A stretch of 64,000 nt of DNA from Solwaraspora sp. WMMA2056 (GTDB lineage: Bacteria > Actinomycetota > Actinomycetes > Mycobacteriales > Micromonosporaceae): contig NZ_CP128360.1 in the NCBI RefSeq assembly GCF_030345095.1, forward strand, positions 1,302,001 through 1,366,000, read 5' to 3'. The position numbers were made by a program, and so were the translations under genes. Below, piece by piece: positions 1-8,270 of the stretch (positions within the stretch are counted from its first letter, which is position 1; each line of letters opens with the position of its first letter). Under the pieces are notes generated by a model. It ran no database searches. It saw nothing but the letters and a program-made list of their open reading frames with translations, and was not told the origin of the DNA.

Positions 1-79
1 ACTGCCTGACCGCTGCCATCGGTTCACCATAGACGCAGGTGCAGGTCCCCGCCTCCCGGTTTCACCCGGCACGCCGGGC

Positions 80-130
80 TTGACTTTGTCGCATGCTCTG
101 TCGCATGCTCATGGGACAAGTCTTGCGACA
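80..130 (+). promoter_or_regulatory. Candidate promoter and GntR operator
   Basis: A TTGACT -35-like hexamer at 80-85 is followed 18 bp later by CATGCT (104-109). TGTCGCATGCTC occurs twice back to back (87-98 and 99-110), and TGCGACA, the inverted form of its first seven bases, lies at 124-130 just before the ribosome-binding region of the gene at 146. Three copies of one half-site around a promoter suggest the binding site of the YtrA-type regulator at 919. The repeats are seen directly; the regulator assignment is inference. Confidence 0.5.
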
Positions 131-145
131 TAAGGATGTGGTGAC

Positions 146-922
146 ATGAGCCAGACGGCGCACCCGGAGACCAGACAGTGGCTGGACCGGCACGGGCTGA
201 CCGAGGCGGAGCCGACCCCGCTGCTCGCCGCGCGGCTGGCCGTACGCCGACAGGCCAACTCCTACGGCAGCCTCCTGCTGGCCACGTTCATGATCGGCGC
301 GTCGCTCACCCACGTCTCCCGGCTCGGCGACGGCACGTCCGCCGAGTTCCGACTCCTGGCACTCTCCGCGCTGGTGGTCGCACTGCTGACCGGCCAGTGG
401 CTGCTCGGCTGGTGGATCCGTCGCGCCGATCAGCGGGCCGGCGCCGCGCTGCCCCGACGGGTGGCCCACCCGGTCGGCTTCGGCTGGCAGGCGGTGCTGG
501 GCCGGCCGTACGCCGTCTTCGCGGTCGCGACGTTCGCCGGCGCGCTGCTGCTCGCGCTCAGCGTACTGCCGATCTCCGATCCTGACCTGCGCGCCGGCGC
601 GGCCGTCGTCCTCATCGGCCTCGCCGGTGCCGGTGCCGGCACCATCCTGCAACTACGCCAGGTGCTGACCACCCCGGCCGTCGCCGAGGACGAGGTGTCG
701 CTCACGGCCGACGTCATCATGCGGGTCTCCGACGCCCGCGCCCTGGTCACCCCCAGCCTGGTCTGGACGCTGCCGGCAATCTTCCTGTACGGCGAGTCGC
801 TCGGCTGGTGGAACGCCGTCGCGATCGGCCTCGTCCCGGTCGGCGTCGCCGCGCTCGCCCTGATCCACCGCCGGACCGCCGGCGTCGGGGCGACTGCCCG
901 GCAGGCCATGATCGTCCGATGA
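146..922 (+). CDS. Integral membrane protein, probable partner of GntR regulator
   Basis: A 258-residue protein with a polar N-terminus (about 40 residues) and roughly six hydrophobic segments (about 41-57, 69-91, 121-143, 151-168, 203-215, 222-241). I recognise no catalytic motif and name no family. Its ATG follows an AAGGATG ribosome-binding site. The stop overlaps the start of the GntR gene (ATGA), so the two are translationally coupled. YtrA-subfamily regulators commonly sit beside ABC-type or other membrane export genes, so a role in a small-molecule-responsive membrane function is possible but unproven. Confidence 0.8.
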   Translation: MSQTAHPETRQWLDRHGLTEAEPTPLLAARLAVRRQANSYGSLLLATFMIGASLTHVSRLGDGTSAEFRLLALSALVVALLTGQWLLGWWIRRADQRAGAALPRRVAHPVGFGWQAVLGRPYAVFAVATFAGALLLALSVLPISDPDLRAGAAVVLIGLAGAGAGTILQLRQVLTTPAVAEDEVSLTADVIMRVSDARALVTPSLVWTLPAIFLYGESLGWWNAVAIGLVPVGVAALALIHRRTAGVGATARQAMIVR

Positions 923-1284
923 TCGTCATCGACGCCGCGTCGCCGACGCCGCCGTACGAGCAGCTGCGGGCCCAGCTCGCGAAGCAGATCCAGGACCGGT
1001 CGCTGGCCGTCGGCACCCGGTTGCCGACGGTCCGCCGGCTCGCCGCCGACCTCGGTCTCGCCGTGAACACCGTCGGTCGGGCGTACCGGGAGTTGGAGGA
1101 GGCCGGCCTGATCGAGACCCGGGGGCGGGCCGGCTCGTTCGTCTCGGCCGCCGGTGACCAGGCTCTCGAACAGGCCCGCCGCGCCGCCCGCGACTACGCG
1201 ACGATCATCAGCCGGGTCGGCATCGACCCCGCCGAAGCGGTCCGGATCGTCCAGGCGGCCCTGGCCCACCCGACTTCACCGTAG
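919..1284 (+). CDS. YtrA-subfamily GntR transcriptional regulator
   Basis: A 121-residue protein with an N-terminal winged helix (about residues 12-77), including PYEQLRAQL, TRLPTVRRLAADLGL and the recognition stretch NTVGRAYRELEEAGLI. Only about 45 residues follow the DNA-binding domain, too few for a FadR/HutC effector domain and typical of the YtrA subfamily. The ATG overlaps the previous gene's stop (ATGA). It probably autoregulates the operon through the repeats at 87-130. No effector can be inferred. Confidence 0.9.
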   Translation: MIVIDAASPTPPYEQLRAQLAKQIQDRSLAVGTRLPTVRRLAADLGLAVNTVGRAYRELEEAGLIETRGRAGSFVSAAGDQALEQARRAARDYATIISRVGIDPAEAVRIVQAALAHPTSP

Positions 1285-1293
1285 ACACCTGCG

Positions 1294-1773
1294 CTAGGTG
1301 TGGGCGGTGCCGGCGGCCGTCGGTTGCTGGTCGCGGCGGTACCGCCGCCAGCGGTCGATGCCGAGGTGCATAAGCACCAACGGCAGTACGCCCACCGGGT
1401 ACCACGCCAGATCGGTGGCGTCGAACTGGACGCCCAGCACCAGCCGCGCGATGACGCTGCGCTCGGACAGCGCCGCCGGGATCCCGGTCAGCTGCAGAAG
1501 CTCGACGAGCCAGCAGAAAGCGACGGCCACCACGCCAGCCACGACCGGCGTGACCCGGGGGGCGAGGACGAAGACGCCCGCGTAGACCATCGACGCGTAC
1601 AGGGCGGTGCCGGAGTGCTGCTGCAGCACACCGGAACTGTCCAGCACACCGTCCCCACTGGCCAACAATCGGATGCCGAGGGCGATCGCGAGGAACCCGC
1701 CAGCGGCCGCCAGGGATGCCAGCCGCACCCGCCACCCCGGCACCCATGAGCTCCGATCCGTCACAGCGCCCAA
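1294..1773 (-). CDS. DUF2809 family membrane protein
   Basis: A 159-residue polytopic protein with about four hydrophobic segments. It shows the family-like features of an acidic residue in a helix (WLVELLQL) and a following amphipathic stretch ending in FDATDLAWYPVGVL, as in DUF2809 proteins of bacilli and actinomycetes. The function of the family is unknown. The gene reads away from the methyltransferase and is separated from it by the long hairpin at 1811-1879; the tail after the last helix is short and basic. Confidence 0.8.
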   Translation of the reverse strand: MGAVTDRSSWVPGWRVRLASLAAAGGFLAIALGIRLLASGDGVLDSSGVLQQHSGTALYASMVYAGVFVLAPRVTPVVAGVVAVAFCWLVELLQLTGIPAALSERSVIARLVLGVQFDATDLAWYPVGVLPLVLMHLGIDRWRRYRRDQQPTAAGTAHT

Positions 1774-1810
1774 CCGTAGCCGCCTCCACAGTGCTCCCGA
1801 CAGGCATGAT

Positions 1811-1879
1811 CAAGATCAATGTGAGCGTCGTTGTTGTCAACAGCGCGAGATGACAGCAACGACGCTCACATTGATCTTG
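1811..1879. repeat. Long perfect inverted repeat (29-bp stem hairpin)
   Basis: The arms 1811-1833 and 1857-1879 are exact reverse complements (23 bp, beginning CAAGATCAATGTGAGCG). The stem continues inward as 1834-1839 with 1851-1856, one pair being a G-T wobble, leaving an 11-nt loop at 1840-1850. It is less GC-rich than its surroundings. It lies between two minus-strand genes, 2 bp past the methyltransferase stop, so it could act as a terminator or mRNA stabiliser, but no T-tract follows. A dispersed MITE/REP-like palindrome is the alternative. Confidence 0.85.
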
Positions 1880-1881
1880 CG

Positions 1882-2517
1882 TCAGGGCGCCTGGGCCGGG
1901 CGGCGCAGGGTCAGCGACTGGAAGCGGAAGCCGCCGTCGACGTCGAGGGCGTGGAAGTCGACGAGGTCGAAGACGTCGGTGGCGTACCGCCGGATCTGTT
2001 CGTCGGTGCGCATCGAGAAGAACCGGGGCGGGTCGTGATCGTCCCAGTCGGCGACGCCCTCGCTGCCGTCGCCGCCGTAGACGCCGAGGAAGAACAGCCC
2101 GCCCGGCCGCAGCACGTCTCCGATCGCCGTCAGGGCGGCCGGCAGGTCGGCGTTCGGCACGTGCAGCAAACAGTTCATCGTGTAGACCGCGTCGAACGAC
2201 GCCACCGGGAAGTCCATGGCCAGGACGTCCATCAGCCGGGCGTCGAGGCCCTTCGCCCGGCAGGCGGCGACCATCGCCGGGGTGAGGTCGGTGGCGACCA
2301 CGTCGAAGCCCTGCTCCTGGAAGTACCGGCTGTCCTGTCCGGTGCCCGCACCGATCTCCAGCAGGGACCGGGCCCCGCGTCGCGCCAGCCGGTCGCCGAA
2401 CGCGGATCGCTCGGCGATCTTCCACGCCGACTTCGGATGCTGGTCGCGGGCGGCGGCGCCCGTGTCGTACGCCCGGCGTAGTCGTTCCAGCATCGCGTGG
2501 CGGCGGTCACCCGTCAT
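1882..2517 (-). CDS. Class I SAM-dependent methyltransferase
   Basis: About 211 residues from the chosen ATG (an in-frame start at 2565 would add 16 residues). Motif I is LLEIGAGTGQDS, the acidic end of strand 2 is VVATDLTPAM, motif II is FDAVYTMNCLLHV, and LRPGGLFFLGVYGG gives the post-III loop. This is the small free-standing Methyltransf_11/25 architecture. Nothing in the sequence or neighbours identifies the substrate. The C-terminus ends at the long hairpin. Confidence 0.88.
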   Translation of the reverse strand: MTGDRRHAMLERLRRAYDTGAAARDQHPKSAWKIAERSAFGDRLARRGARSLLEIGAGTGQDSRYFQEQGFDVVATDLTPAMVAACRAKGLDARLMDVLAMDFPVASFDAVYTMNCLLHVPNADLPAALTAIGDVLRPGGLFFLGVYGGDGSEGVADWDDHDPPRFFSMRTDEQIRRYATDVFDLVDFHALDVDGGFRFQSLTLRRPAQAP

Positions 2518-2647
2518 CGGGCCCACCCTAGCCTGGGATCGACAGGTCCTGGCAACGATCCACATCGGTGATCAGGGTGGAAGGGCAGCCGACCGGTTGC
2601 CCGCCACCGGGTTCCACCCGGCGCGCCCCGTCCGACGCCGTTCGGAG

Positions 2648-2893
2648 ATGATCGATGATTCCAGGTTGGCCGCCAGCAACCTGGCCGACTACATGGTCCC
2701 CGTCAACGCCGACATTCCGGTCATCGACGTTCACTTCATCGACCGGCCCGACCCGGTCGTCAACGGTCTCGGTGCGCGTGGCGTCGGTGAACTCGGCACC
2801 GTCGGGTCGGCGGCAGCGATCGGCAACGCCATCTACAACGCCACCGGGATCCGGGTGCATGATCTCCCCATCACCCTCGACAAACTGCTGTGA
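2648..2893 (+). pseudogene. C-terminal remnant of xanthine dehydrogenase molybdopterin subunit
   Basis: The reading frame encodes NLADYMVPVNADIPVIDVH, then GLGARGVGELG and a terminal DLPITLDKLL before a TGA. These are the closing residues of the molybdenum-binding (XdhA/aldehyde oxidase large) subunit family, where the sequence around LGARGxGE lines the active site. About 80 residues remain of a protein normally around 700-780 long. No upstream homology was recognised before about 2648, and no other xdh gene is present. The ATG at 2648 has a GGAG directly against it, so independent translation is unlikely. Confidence 0.85.
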
Positions 2894-2956
2894 GCTGCGG
2901 ACACTCCGCTGCGTGCTGTCCGGTACGCGAAGTATCCGCACCGTGTGATGATCAGC

Positions 2957-3055
2957 TTGGCATGGAACTGAGGGTAATGGATATTGATATGACCATGTGA
3001 CTAATGGTGCAGTTGTGCTCACTAGCGGAGTCCTCCCCACCCCCAGGAGGTCTAC
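2957..3055 (+). promoter_or_regulatory. Possible promoter and leader of the carboxypeptidase gene
   Basis: An AT-richer stretch carries TTGGCA (2957-2962) and, after 17 bp, GATATT (2980-2985), a plausible sigma-70-type pair. Just before the ATG, AGGAGG is preceded by CCTCCCC, which could fold back on the ribosome-binding site. Both are pattern matches only. Confidence 0.3.
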
Positions 3056-4960
3056 ATGCGATTCCGCGCACCATCTGCGAACGCCGCCGGCTCGTGGCGC
3101 AGGACCACCGTCCTGCTGATCGCCACCGTCGTCGGCCTGTTCGCCGTCGTGACCGGCCCGGTATCGGCCGATCCCAAGCCCAGCGGCGTCGACCGGGACT
3201 CGATCGCCGGTCCGTACCGGGTCCTCGGGCCGAAGACCTTCGCCGACCGCGACGCGGTGGCGAAGACCGGCGCCGCCATCGACTTCATCGAACACGGCGT
3301 CATCAACGTCACCGCGACCCGCAACGAGGTCACGGCGATCCAGGCGCTCGGCTTCGACGTCGAAGCGGTCCGTGCCCCGGTCCGTGCCACCGACGACGTG
3401 GGCACCCTGGACTTCCCGCCGTCGGACTCGGCGTACCACAACTACGCGGAGATGACCGCCGCCGTGAACCAGGTGGTCGCGGACCATCCGAGCATCGCCC
3501 GCAAGGTCAGCATCGGTACGTCGTACGAGGGTCGTGACCTGATGGCGGTCAAGATCTCCGACAACGTCGGCACCGACGAGAACGAACCGGAGATCCTGTT
3601 CAACTCCCAGCAGCACGCCCGCGAGCACCTCACCGTCGAGATGGCGATCTACCTGCTGAACCTGTTCACCGACAGCTACGGCAGCGACTCGCGGATCACC
3701 AACATCGTCAACAACCGGGAACTGTGGATCATCCCCAGTGTCAACCCGGACGGCAGCGAGTACGACATCGCCACCGGCTCGTACCGGTCCTGGCGAAAGA
3801 ACCGGCAACCCAACAGCGGGTCGTCGTTCGTCGGCACCGACCTCAACCGTAACTGGGGCTACCTGTGGGGCTGCTGCGGCGGCTCCTCCGGATCGCCGTC
3901 GTCGGACACCTACCGTGGCCCGTCGGCGTTCTCCGCCCCGGAGACCCAGGCGCTGCGCAACTTCGTCAACAGCCGGGTCGTCGGCGGCACCCAGCAGATC
4001 AAGGCCAACATCGACTTCCACTCCTACTCGGAGCTGGTGCTCTGGCCGTTCGGGCACACCACCGCCAACACCACCACCGGGATGACCGCCGACCAGTACA
4101 ACACCTTCGCCACCATCGGCGGCCAGATGGCGGCCACCAACGGCTACACCCCGGAGCAATCGTCGGACCTCTACATCACCGACGGCAGCAGCATCGACTG
4201 GATGTGGGCCCAACACGGCATCTGGGCGTACACCTTCGAGCTCTACCCCCGGGGTGCCGCCGGCGGCGGCTTCTACCCGCCCGCCTCGGTCATCAACCGG
4301 GAGACCACCCGCAACCGGGACGCGGTGCTGATCCTCAGCGAGTACGCCGACTGTCCGTACCGGGCGATCGGCAAGCAGTCCCAGTACTGCGGCGGCGGCG
4401 GCGACCCGGACCCCGACCCGGGCACCACCGTCTGGTCGGACACCTTCGAGACCGCCACCGGCTGGACGACCAACCCGGCCGGCACCGACACCGCCACCGC
4501 CGGGCAGTTCGAGCGCGGCGTGGCGCAGGCCACCAGCTCCGGCGGGGCCCTGCAGCTGACCGCCTACGCCGGCAGCAACAGCCTGGTCACCGGCCGGCTC
4601 GCCGGTAGCTCCGCCGGTGTGCACGACGTCGACGGCGGGGTCACCAGCGCCCAGTCGCCGGCGATTTCGCTGCCGTCGAGCGGCACCCTCACGCTGTCCC
4701 TGGCGTGGTACCTCGCCCACCTCAACAACTCGTCGTCGGCCGACTACCTGCGGGTCAGCGTGGTCCACAGCGGCGGCACCACCACCCTGCTCAACCAGTC
4801 CGGGGCGGCCAGCAACCGGTACGGATCCTGGTCGACCAACAGCTACAACCTGACCCCGTACGCGGGCCAGTCGGTGCGCATCCTGGTCCAGGCGGCGGAC
4901 ACCTCCACCGCCAGCCTGGTCGAGGCCGCCATCGACAACGTGACGATCACCCGCTCCTGA
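3056..4960 (+). CDS. Secreted M14 zinc carboxypeptidase (carboxypeptidase T-like)
   Basis: A 634-residue preproprotein. It has a Sec signal (basic start, hydrophobic core about 17-33, cleavage near VSA-DP at 38-39), a propeptide to about residue 120, then the M14 domain at about 125-435. Zinc ligands are His187 and Glu190 in QQHAREH and His322 in DFHSYSE. DLNRNWG supplies the substrate carboxylate-binding Arg, and Glu395 in YTFELYP is the general base. After a DPDPDP linker (about 446), residues 455-634 form a beta-rich domain like the C-terminal domains of immune inhibitor A and related secreted peptidases. It should release C-terminal residues from extracellular peptides. A strong AGGAGG precedes the ATG. 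Confidence 0.95.
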   Translation: MRFRAPSANAAGSWRRTTVLLIATVVGLFAVVTGPVSADPKPSGVDRDSIAGPYRVLGPKTFADRDAVAKTGAAIDFIEHGVINVTATRNEVTAIQALGFDVEAVRAPVRATDDVGTLDFPPSDSAYHNYAEMTAAVNQVVADHPSIARKVSIGTSYEGRDLMAVKISDNVGTDENEPEILFNSQQHAREHLTVEMAIYLLNLFTDSYGSDSRITNIVNNRELWIIPSVNPDGSEYDIATGSYRSWRKNRQPNSGSSFVGTDLNRNWGYLWGCCGGSSGSPSSDTYRGPSAFSAPETQALRNFVNSRVVGGTQQIKANIDFHSYSELVLWPFGHTTANTTTGMTADQYNTFATIGGQMAATNGYTPEQSSDLYITDGSSIDWMWAQHGIWAYTFELYPRGAAGGGFYPPASVINRETTRNRDAVLILSEYADCPYRAIGKQSQYCGGGGDPDPDPGTTVWSDTFETATGWTTNPAGTDTATAGQFERGVAQATSSGGALQLTAYAGSNSLVTGRLAGSSAGVHDVDGGVTSAQSPAISLPSSGTLTLSLAWYLAHLNNSSSADYLRVSVVHSGGTTTLLNQSGAASNRYGSWSTNSYNLTPYAGQSVRILVQAADTSTASLVEAAIDNVTITRS

Positions 4961-4984
4961 CCCTCCTGCGACACCCTTCTACGA

Positions 4985-5027
4985 CCAGGGCTGCCGTGCG
5001 GCGAACATCACCGTACGGCAGCCCTGG
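4985..5027 (+). terminator. Intrinsic-type terminator hairpin after the carboxypeptidase
   Basis: The 17-base arms 4985-5001 and 5011-5027 are complementary with a single G-T wobble around a 9-nt loop. It starts 24 bp after the stop codon and separates the gene from the cobalamin riboswitch. As is common in actinomycetes, no U-tract follows. Confidence 0.8.
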
Positions 5028-5049
5028 GCTGTCGCGATGACGACCCGGC

Positions 5050-5180
5050 GGCACCGGTGGGTTACCGTGCTAGCGACCGCCCCGCAGCGAAGCCGGTGAG
5101 AACCCGGCGCTGTCCCGCAACTGTGATGCCCCGACCGGCGAGCGCCGCCCGGGGTGAGCCAGGTCGCCTGCGGTGTGGTC
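5050..5180 (+). promoter_or_regulatory. Cobalamin (AdoCbl) riboswitch
   Basis: The leader contains the B12-box core (GCCGGTGAGAACCCGG at 5092-5107, then CTGTCCCGCAACTGTGA at 5110-5126). The closing conserved element GAGCCAGGTCGCCTGC is at 5156-5171, with a GC-rich paired region between them. This is the standard order of conserved blocks in the cobalamin riboswitch. It precedes a corrinoid-type ABC importer, as expected for feedback control by coenzyme B12. Confidence 0.93.
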
Positions 5181-5247
5181 GCGAACCGCGCTCTCGAGGA
5201 AGGGCGCCTCGCCAACCTGGCCGGGGCCAGCCCAGCGGCACCCCGGA

Positions 5248-5284
5248 CCTGTCGGCGAAGCAGCACCCCTCGACCGACAGGAGG
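5248..5284 (+). promoter_or_regulatory. Shine-Dalgarno sequestering hairpin of the riboswitch
   Basis: CCTGTCGG at 5248-5255 is the exact reverse complement of CCGACAGG at 5274-5281, and the second arm covers the first bases of AGGAGG (5279-5284), the ribosome-binding site of the ATG at 5289. The likely expression platform is therefore translational: ligand-bound aptamer, hairpin formed, start blocked. The pairing is visible; the switching mechanism is inferred. Confidence 0.7.
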
Positions 5285-5288
5285 ACCA

Positions 5289-6242
5289 ATGAGGACACCA
5301 TATCGGCTGCGGGCGGCGCTGCTGCGTACCGCTGCGGTCACCGCCGCCGCCACGCTCGCCCTGGCCGGCTGCGGCTCCGGCGACGCCGACGACGCACAGC
5401 CCGGCGCGAGCCCGCAGGCGGGGGCCAGCTTCCCGGTCACCGTCGGCGACCTGACCCTCGACGTACGGCCGGAGAAGATCGTCTCGCTGTCGCCGACGCT
5501 GACCGAGATGCTCTTCGCGATCGACGCCGGTGACCAGGTAGCCGCCGTCGACGACAACTCCAACCACCCGGCCGAGGCACCGACCACCGATCTGTCCGGG
5601 TTCACCCCGAACGTCGAGGCGATCGTCACCTACGAGCCCGACCTGGTGGTGCTCTCCACCGACGCCAACGGGGTGGTGGCCGGGCTGGAACGGCTGTCGG
5701 TCCCGGTGTACGTCGCCGACGCGGCGGTCACCCTGGAGGACACGTACCGCCAGATCACCGAACTGGGCGCGCTCACCGGGCATCCGGACGCGGCGGCCGA
5801 CCTGGCCGACAGCATGCGTACGGAGATCGACAAGCTGGTCGCCGACGCGCCGGAGCTGGCCGAGCCGCTGACCTACTACTACGAGCTGGACCCGACGTTC
5901 TACACGGTGACCAGCCAGACCTTCGTCGGTTCGCTGTTCGCCATGGTGGGGCTGACCAACATCGCCGACGCGGCCGACCCGCAGGGCGACGCCGGCGGCT
6001 ACCCGCAGCTGTCCGCCGAGGCGCTGATCGACGCCGACCCGGACCTGATCTTCCTGGCCGACACCAAGTGCTGCGAGCAGGACGCGCAGACCGTGGCGGC
6101 CCGCGCCGGCTGGTCCACGATCACCGCCGTACAGGCCGGCCAGGTGGTCGAACTCGACGACGACATCGCCTCCCGGTGGGGCCCGCGCGTCGTCGACCTG
6201 GTCCGGGCGATCGTCGACGCGGTCGACGCGGCGACGAACTGA
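5289..6242 (+). CDS. Corrinoid ABC transporter substrate-binding lipoprotein (BtuF-like)
   Basis: A 317-residue lipoprotein: the signal peptide ends at lipobox LAGC (Cys28), followed by a helical-backbone periplasmic-binding domain of the FecCD/BtuF type (IVSLSPTLTEMLFAI, TYEPDLVVLS, DPDLIFLAD, WGPRVVDLVRAI). It captures the ligand outside the membrane and delivers it to the permease encoded next. The ATG at 5289 is chosen because it follows AGGAGG and gives a proper signal peptide; an upstream in-frame start would lie in the riboswitch. The B12 riboswitch makes a cobalamin or cobinamide ligand most likely. Related actinobacterial importers have also been annotated for F420 precursors or hemes, so btuF is not assigned formally. 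Confidence 0.88.
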   Translation: MRTPYRLRAALLRTAAVTAAATLALAGCGSGDADDAQPGASPQAGASFPVTVGDLTLDVRPEKIVSLSPTLTEMLFAIDAGDQVAAVDDNSNHPAEAPTTDLSGFTPNVEAIVTYEPDLVVLSTDANGVVAGLERLSVPVYVADAAVTLEDTYRQITELGALTGHPDAAADLADSMRTEIDKLVADAPELAEPLTYYYELDPTFYTVTSQTFVGSLFAMVGLTNIADAADPQGDAGGYPQLSAEALIDADPDLIFLADTKCCEQDAQTVAARAGWSTITAVQAGQVVELDDDIASRWGPRVVDLVRAIVDAVDAATN

Positions 6243-6243
6243 C

Positions 6244-7338
6244 ATGCTCCGGACGGCCCGCCGGCCGTCGGCGGGCGGACTGGACGGCGGCCGCCACCGG
6301 CCGGGCCTGACCGTCGGCTGGTTCGCCGCAGCGGTGACCGCCGTCGTCCTGGCGGTGCTGGCCGGGCTCGCTTTCGGCCCGGCCAGCCTGCCGCCGCTGG
6401 CGGTCGGCGTCGAACTGCTCGACCAACTCCCCGGGGTGGAGCTCGACAGTGGACTGACTGACCGGCAGGCCGCGATCGTCACCCAGCTGCGGCTGCCCCG
6501 GGTGGTGCTGGCGCTGCTGGTCGGCGGCATGCTGGCCCTGGCCGGCGGCTGCTACCAGGGGGTGTTCCGCAACCCGCTGGCCGACCCGCACCTGCTCGGG
6601 GTCGCCGCCGGGGCCGGGCTGGCGGTGACTGCGGTGATCGCGCTTCGCCCCGGCACCGGAGTGCTGACCGGGCTGCCGGTCACCGTACCGGTGGCCGCCT
6701 TCGTCGGCGCCGTCGGCGCGGTCGCGCTGACCTACCTGCTCGGCGCGGCCGGCGGCCGGGACCGGTCCACCGCGACGCTGATCCTGGCCGGCGTCGCGGT
6801 CTCGGCGTTCCTCGCCGCCGGCCAGACCTACCTGCTGCAACGGCACGTCGACACGATCCGGGAGGTCTACTCCTGGCTGCTCGGCCGGCTCGCCACCGAC
6901 GGCTGGCACGAGGTGCGGCTGATCGCCCCGTACGCGGTGCTGGCCGGCCTGGTGGTGCTGGTGCACGGCCGGGAACTCGACGTACTGTCGGTCGGCGACG
7001 AGGAGGCCGCGAGCCTCGGGCTGCACCCGCAGCGGTCCCGCTATCTGCTGCTCGCTGCGGCGTCGCTGGGCACCGCGGCGGCGGTGTCGGTCTCCGGGCT
7101 GATCGGGTTCGTCGGGCTGATCGTGCCGCACCTGGTCCGGTTGGTGGTCGGCAGCAGCTACCGGGTCATTCTGCCGCTGTCGATGCTGCTCGGCGGTGCG
7201 TTCCTGACCGTCACCGACGTCGTGGCGCGGACCGTCGCCGCCCCCGCCGAGATCCCGATCGGCGTGGTCACCGCCTTCTTCGGTGCCCCGTTCTTCGTCC
7301 TGGTGCTGCGCACCACCCGCCGGACGGTGACGCTGTGA
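6244..7338 (+). CDS. FecCD/BtuC-family ABC transporter permease
   Basis: 364 residues with about nine to ten membrane helices. Family hallmarks are LRLPRVVLALLVGGMLALAG near the start, QGVFRNPLADPHLLGV after helix 2, and GLIGFVGLIVPHLVRL, which contacts the ATPase near the C-terminus. It would form the homodimeric channel of the importer. It starts 1 bp after the lipoprotein gene's stop, and its own stop overlaps the GTG of the ATPase gene, so all three are one transcription unit under the riboswitch. The first ~25 residues are a basic cytoplasmic extension. Confidence 0.92.
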   Translation: MLRTARRPSAGGLDGGRHRPGLTVGWFAAAVTAVVLAVLAGLAFGPASLPPLAVGVELLDQLPGVELDSGLTDRQAAIVTQLRLPRVVLALLVGGMLALAGGCYQGVFRNPLADPHLLGVAAGAGLAVTAVIALRPGTGVLTGLPVTVPVAAFVGAVGAVALTYLLGAAGGRDRSTATLILAGVAVSAFLAAGQTYLLQRHVDTIREVYSWLLGRLATDGWHEVRLIAPYAVLAGLVVLVHGRELDVLSVGDEEAASLGLHPQRSRYLLLAAASLGTAAAVSVSGLIGFVGLIVPHLVRLVVGSSYRVILPLSMLLGGAFLTVTDVVARTVAAPAEIPIGVVTAFFGAPFFVLVLRTTRRTVTL

Positions 7339-8270
7339 CCGCCCGATCCGCCCCCGACCCTGCCGGTCCCGTCGCCGACTCCGTCGTGGTCCAGGTTCGT
7401 GACCTGCGGGTACGCCTCGACCGTACGCCGGTGCTCGACGGAGTCGACCTGACGGTGCGCGCCGGGGAGTGGGTGGCCGTGATCGGCCCCAACGGTGCCG
7501 GCAAGTCGACCCTGCTGCGGGCGGTCGGCGGGCTGGTGCCGGCCACCGGCACCCTGGAGCTGTTCGGTACGCCGATCGCCCGGCTCGGCCGGCGGGACCG
7601 GGCACGGCGGGTCGCCACCGTCGTGCAGTCCCCTGTGGTGCCCGCCGGGATGGCCGTCGCCGCGTACGTCCTGCTCGGACGGACCCCGTACGTCCCGCCG
7701 TTGGGCCGGGAATCGGCCGCCGACCTGGCGGTGGTCGACGAGGTGCTGGACCGGCTCGACCTGTCCGGGTTCGCGCACCGGCAGCTGAGCACCCTGTCCG
7801 GCGGCGAACGCCAGCGGGTGCTGCTGGCCCGGGCGCTCGCCCAGCAGGCCCCGCTGCTGCTGCTCGACGAGCCGACCAGTGCGCTGGACATCGGCCACCA
7901 GCAGGAGGTGCTGGAGCTGGTCGACGAGCTGCGCCGCGACCGGGGGCTGACCGTGCTGGCGACCATGCACGACCTGTCGGTGGCCGGTGAGTACGCCGAC
8001 CGGCTGGTGCTGCTCGCCGCCGGCCGTGCGGTCGCCGACGGCCCACCGGCGCAGGTGCTGACCGAGGAGAACCTGGCCCGCTACTACCGGGCCCGGGTAC
8101 GGGTGCTGCCGGGCGCCCACGGCCCGCTGGTCGTCCCGGTCCGCGACCGGTCGACCCACGCGACCGGGCAGCCGTCAGTCCCCGGCGATGCGGATGACCG
8201 AGAAGAACGCCCCCTGCGGGTCGTGGAGCACGGCGAACCGGCCGTGCGGCAGGTCGGTGGGGGCGACTGA
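7335..8270 (+). CDS. Corrinoid/iron-complex ABC transporter ATPase (BtuD/FecE-like)
   Basis: 311 residues. Walker A GPNGAGKST (about 51-59), signature LSGGERQRVLLARAL, Walker B LLLLDEPTSALD and the H-loop in ATMHDLS are all intact. It powers the BtuC-like permease. The GTG start overlaps the permease stop (GTGA). The conserved fold ends around GPLVVPVRDR; the last ~40 residues are low-similarity and are encoded opposite the 3' end of the convergent VOC gene, a 96-bp overlap. Confidence 0.92.
   Translation: MTARSAPDPAGPVADSVVVQVRDLRVRLDRTPVLDGVDLTVRAGEWVAVIGPNGAGKSTLLRAVGGLVPATGTLELFGTPIARLGRRDRARRVATVVQSPVVPAGMAVAAYVLLGRTPYVPPLGRESAADLAVVDEVLDRLDLSGFAHRQLSTLSGGERQRVLLARALAQQAPLLLLDEPTSALDIGHQQEVLELVDELRRDRGLTVLATMHDLSVAGEYADRLVLLAAGRAVADGPPAQVLTEENLARYYRARVRVLPGAHGPLVVPVRDRSTHATGQPSVPGDADDREERPLRVVEHGEPAVRQVGGGD

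Noticed and set aside
3004-3055. An extended start of the carboxypeptidase region and an overlapping plus-strand frame at 3004-3537
   Set aside because: The frame is out of phase with the M14 sequence and low in recognisable residues; the ATG at 3056 has AGGAGG and a signal peptide.
5154-5288. An upstream in-frame start for the BtuF-like protein
   Set aside because: It lies inside the riboswitch conserved core and would mask the lipoprotein signal peptide; ATG 5289 follows AGGAGG.
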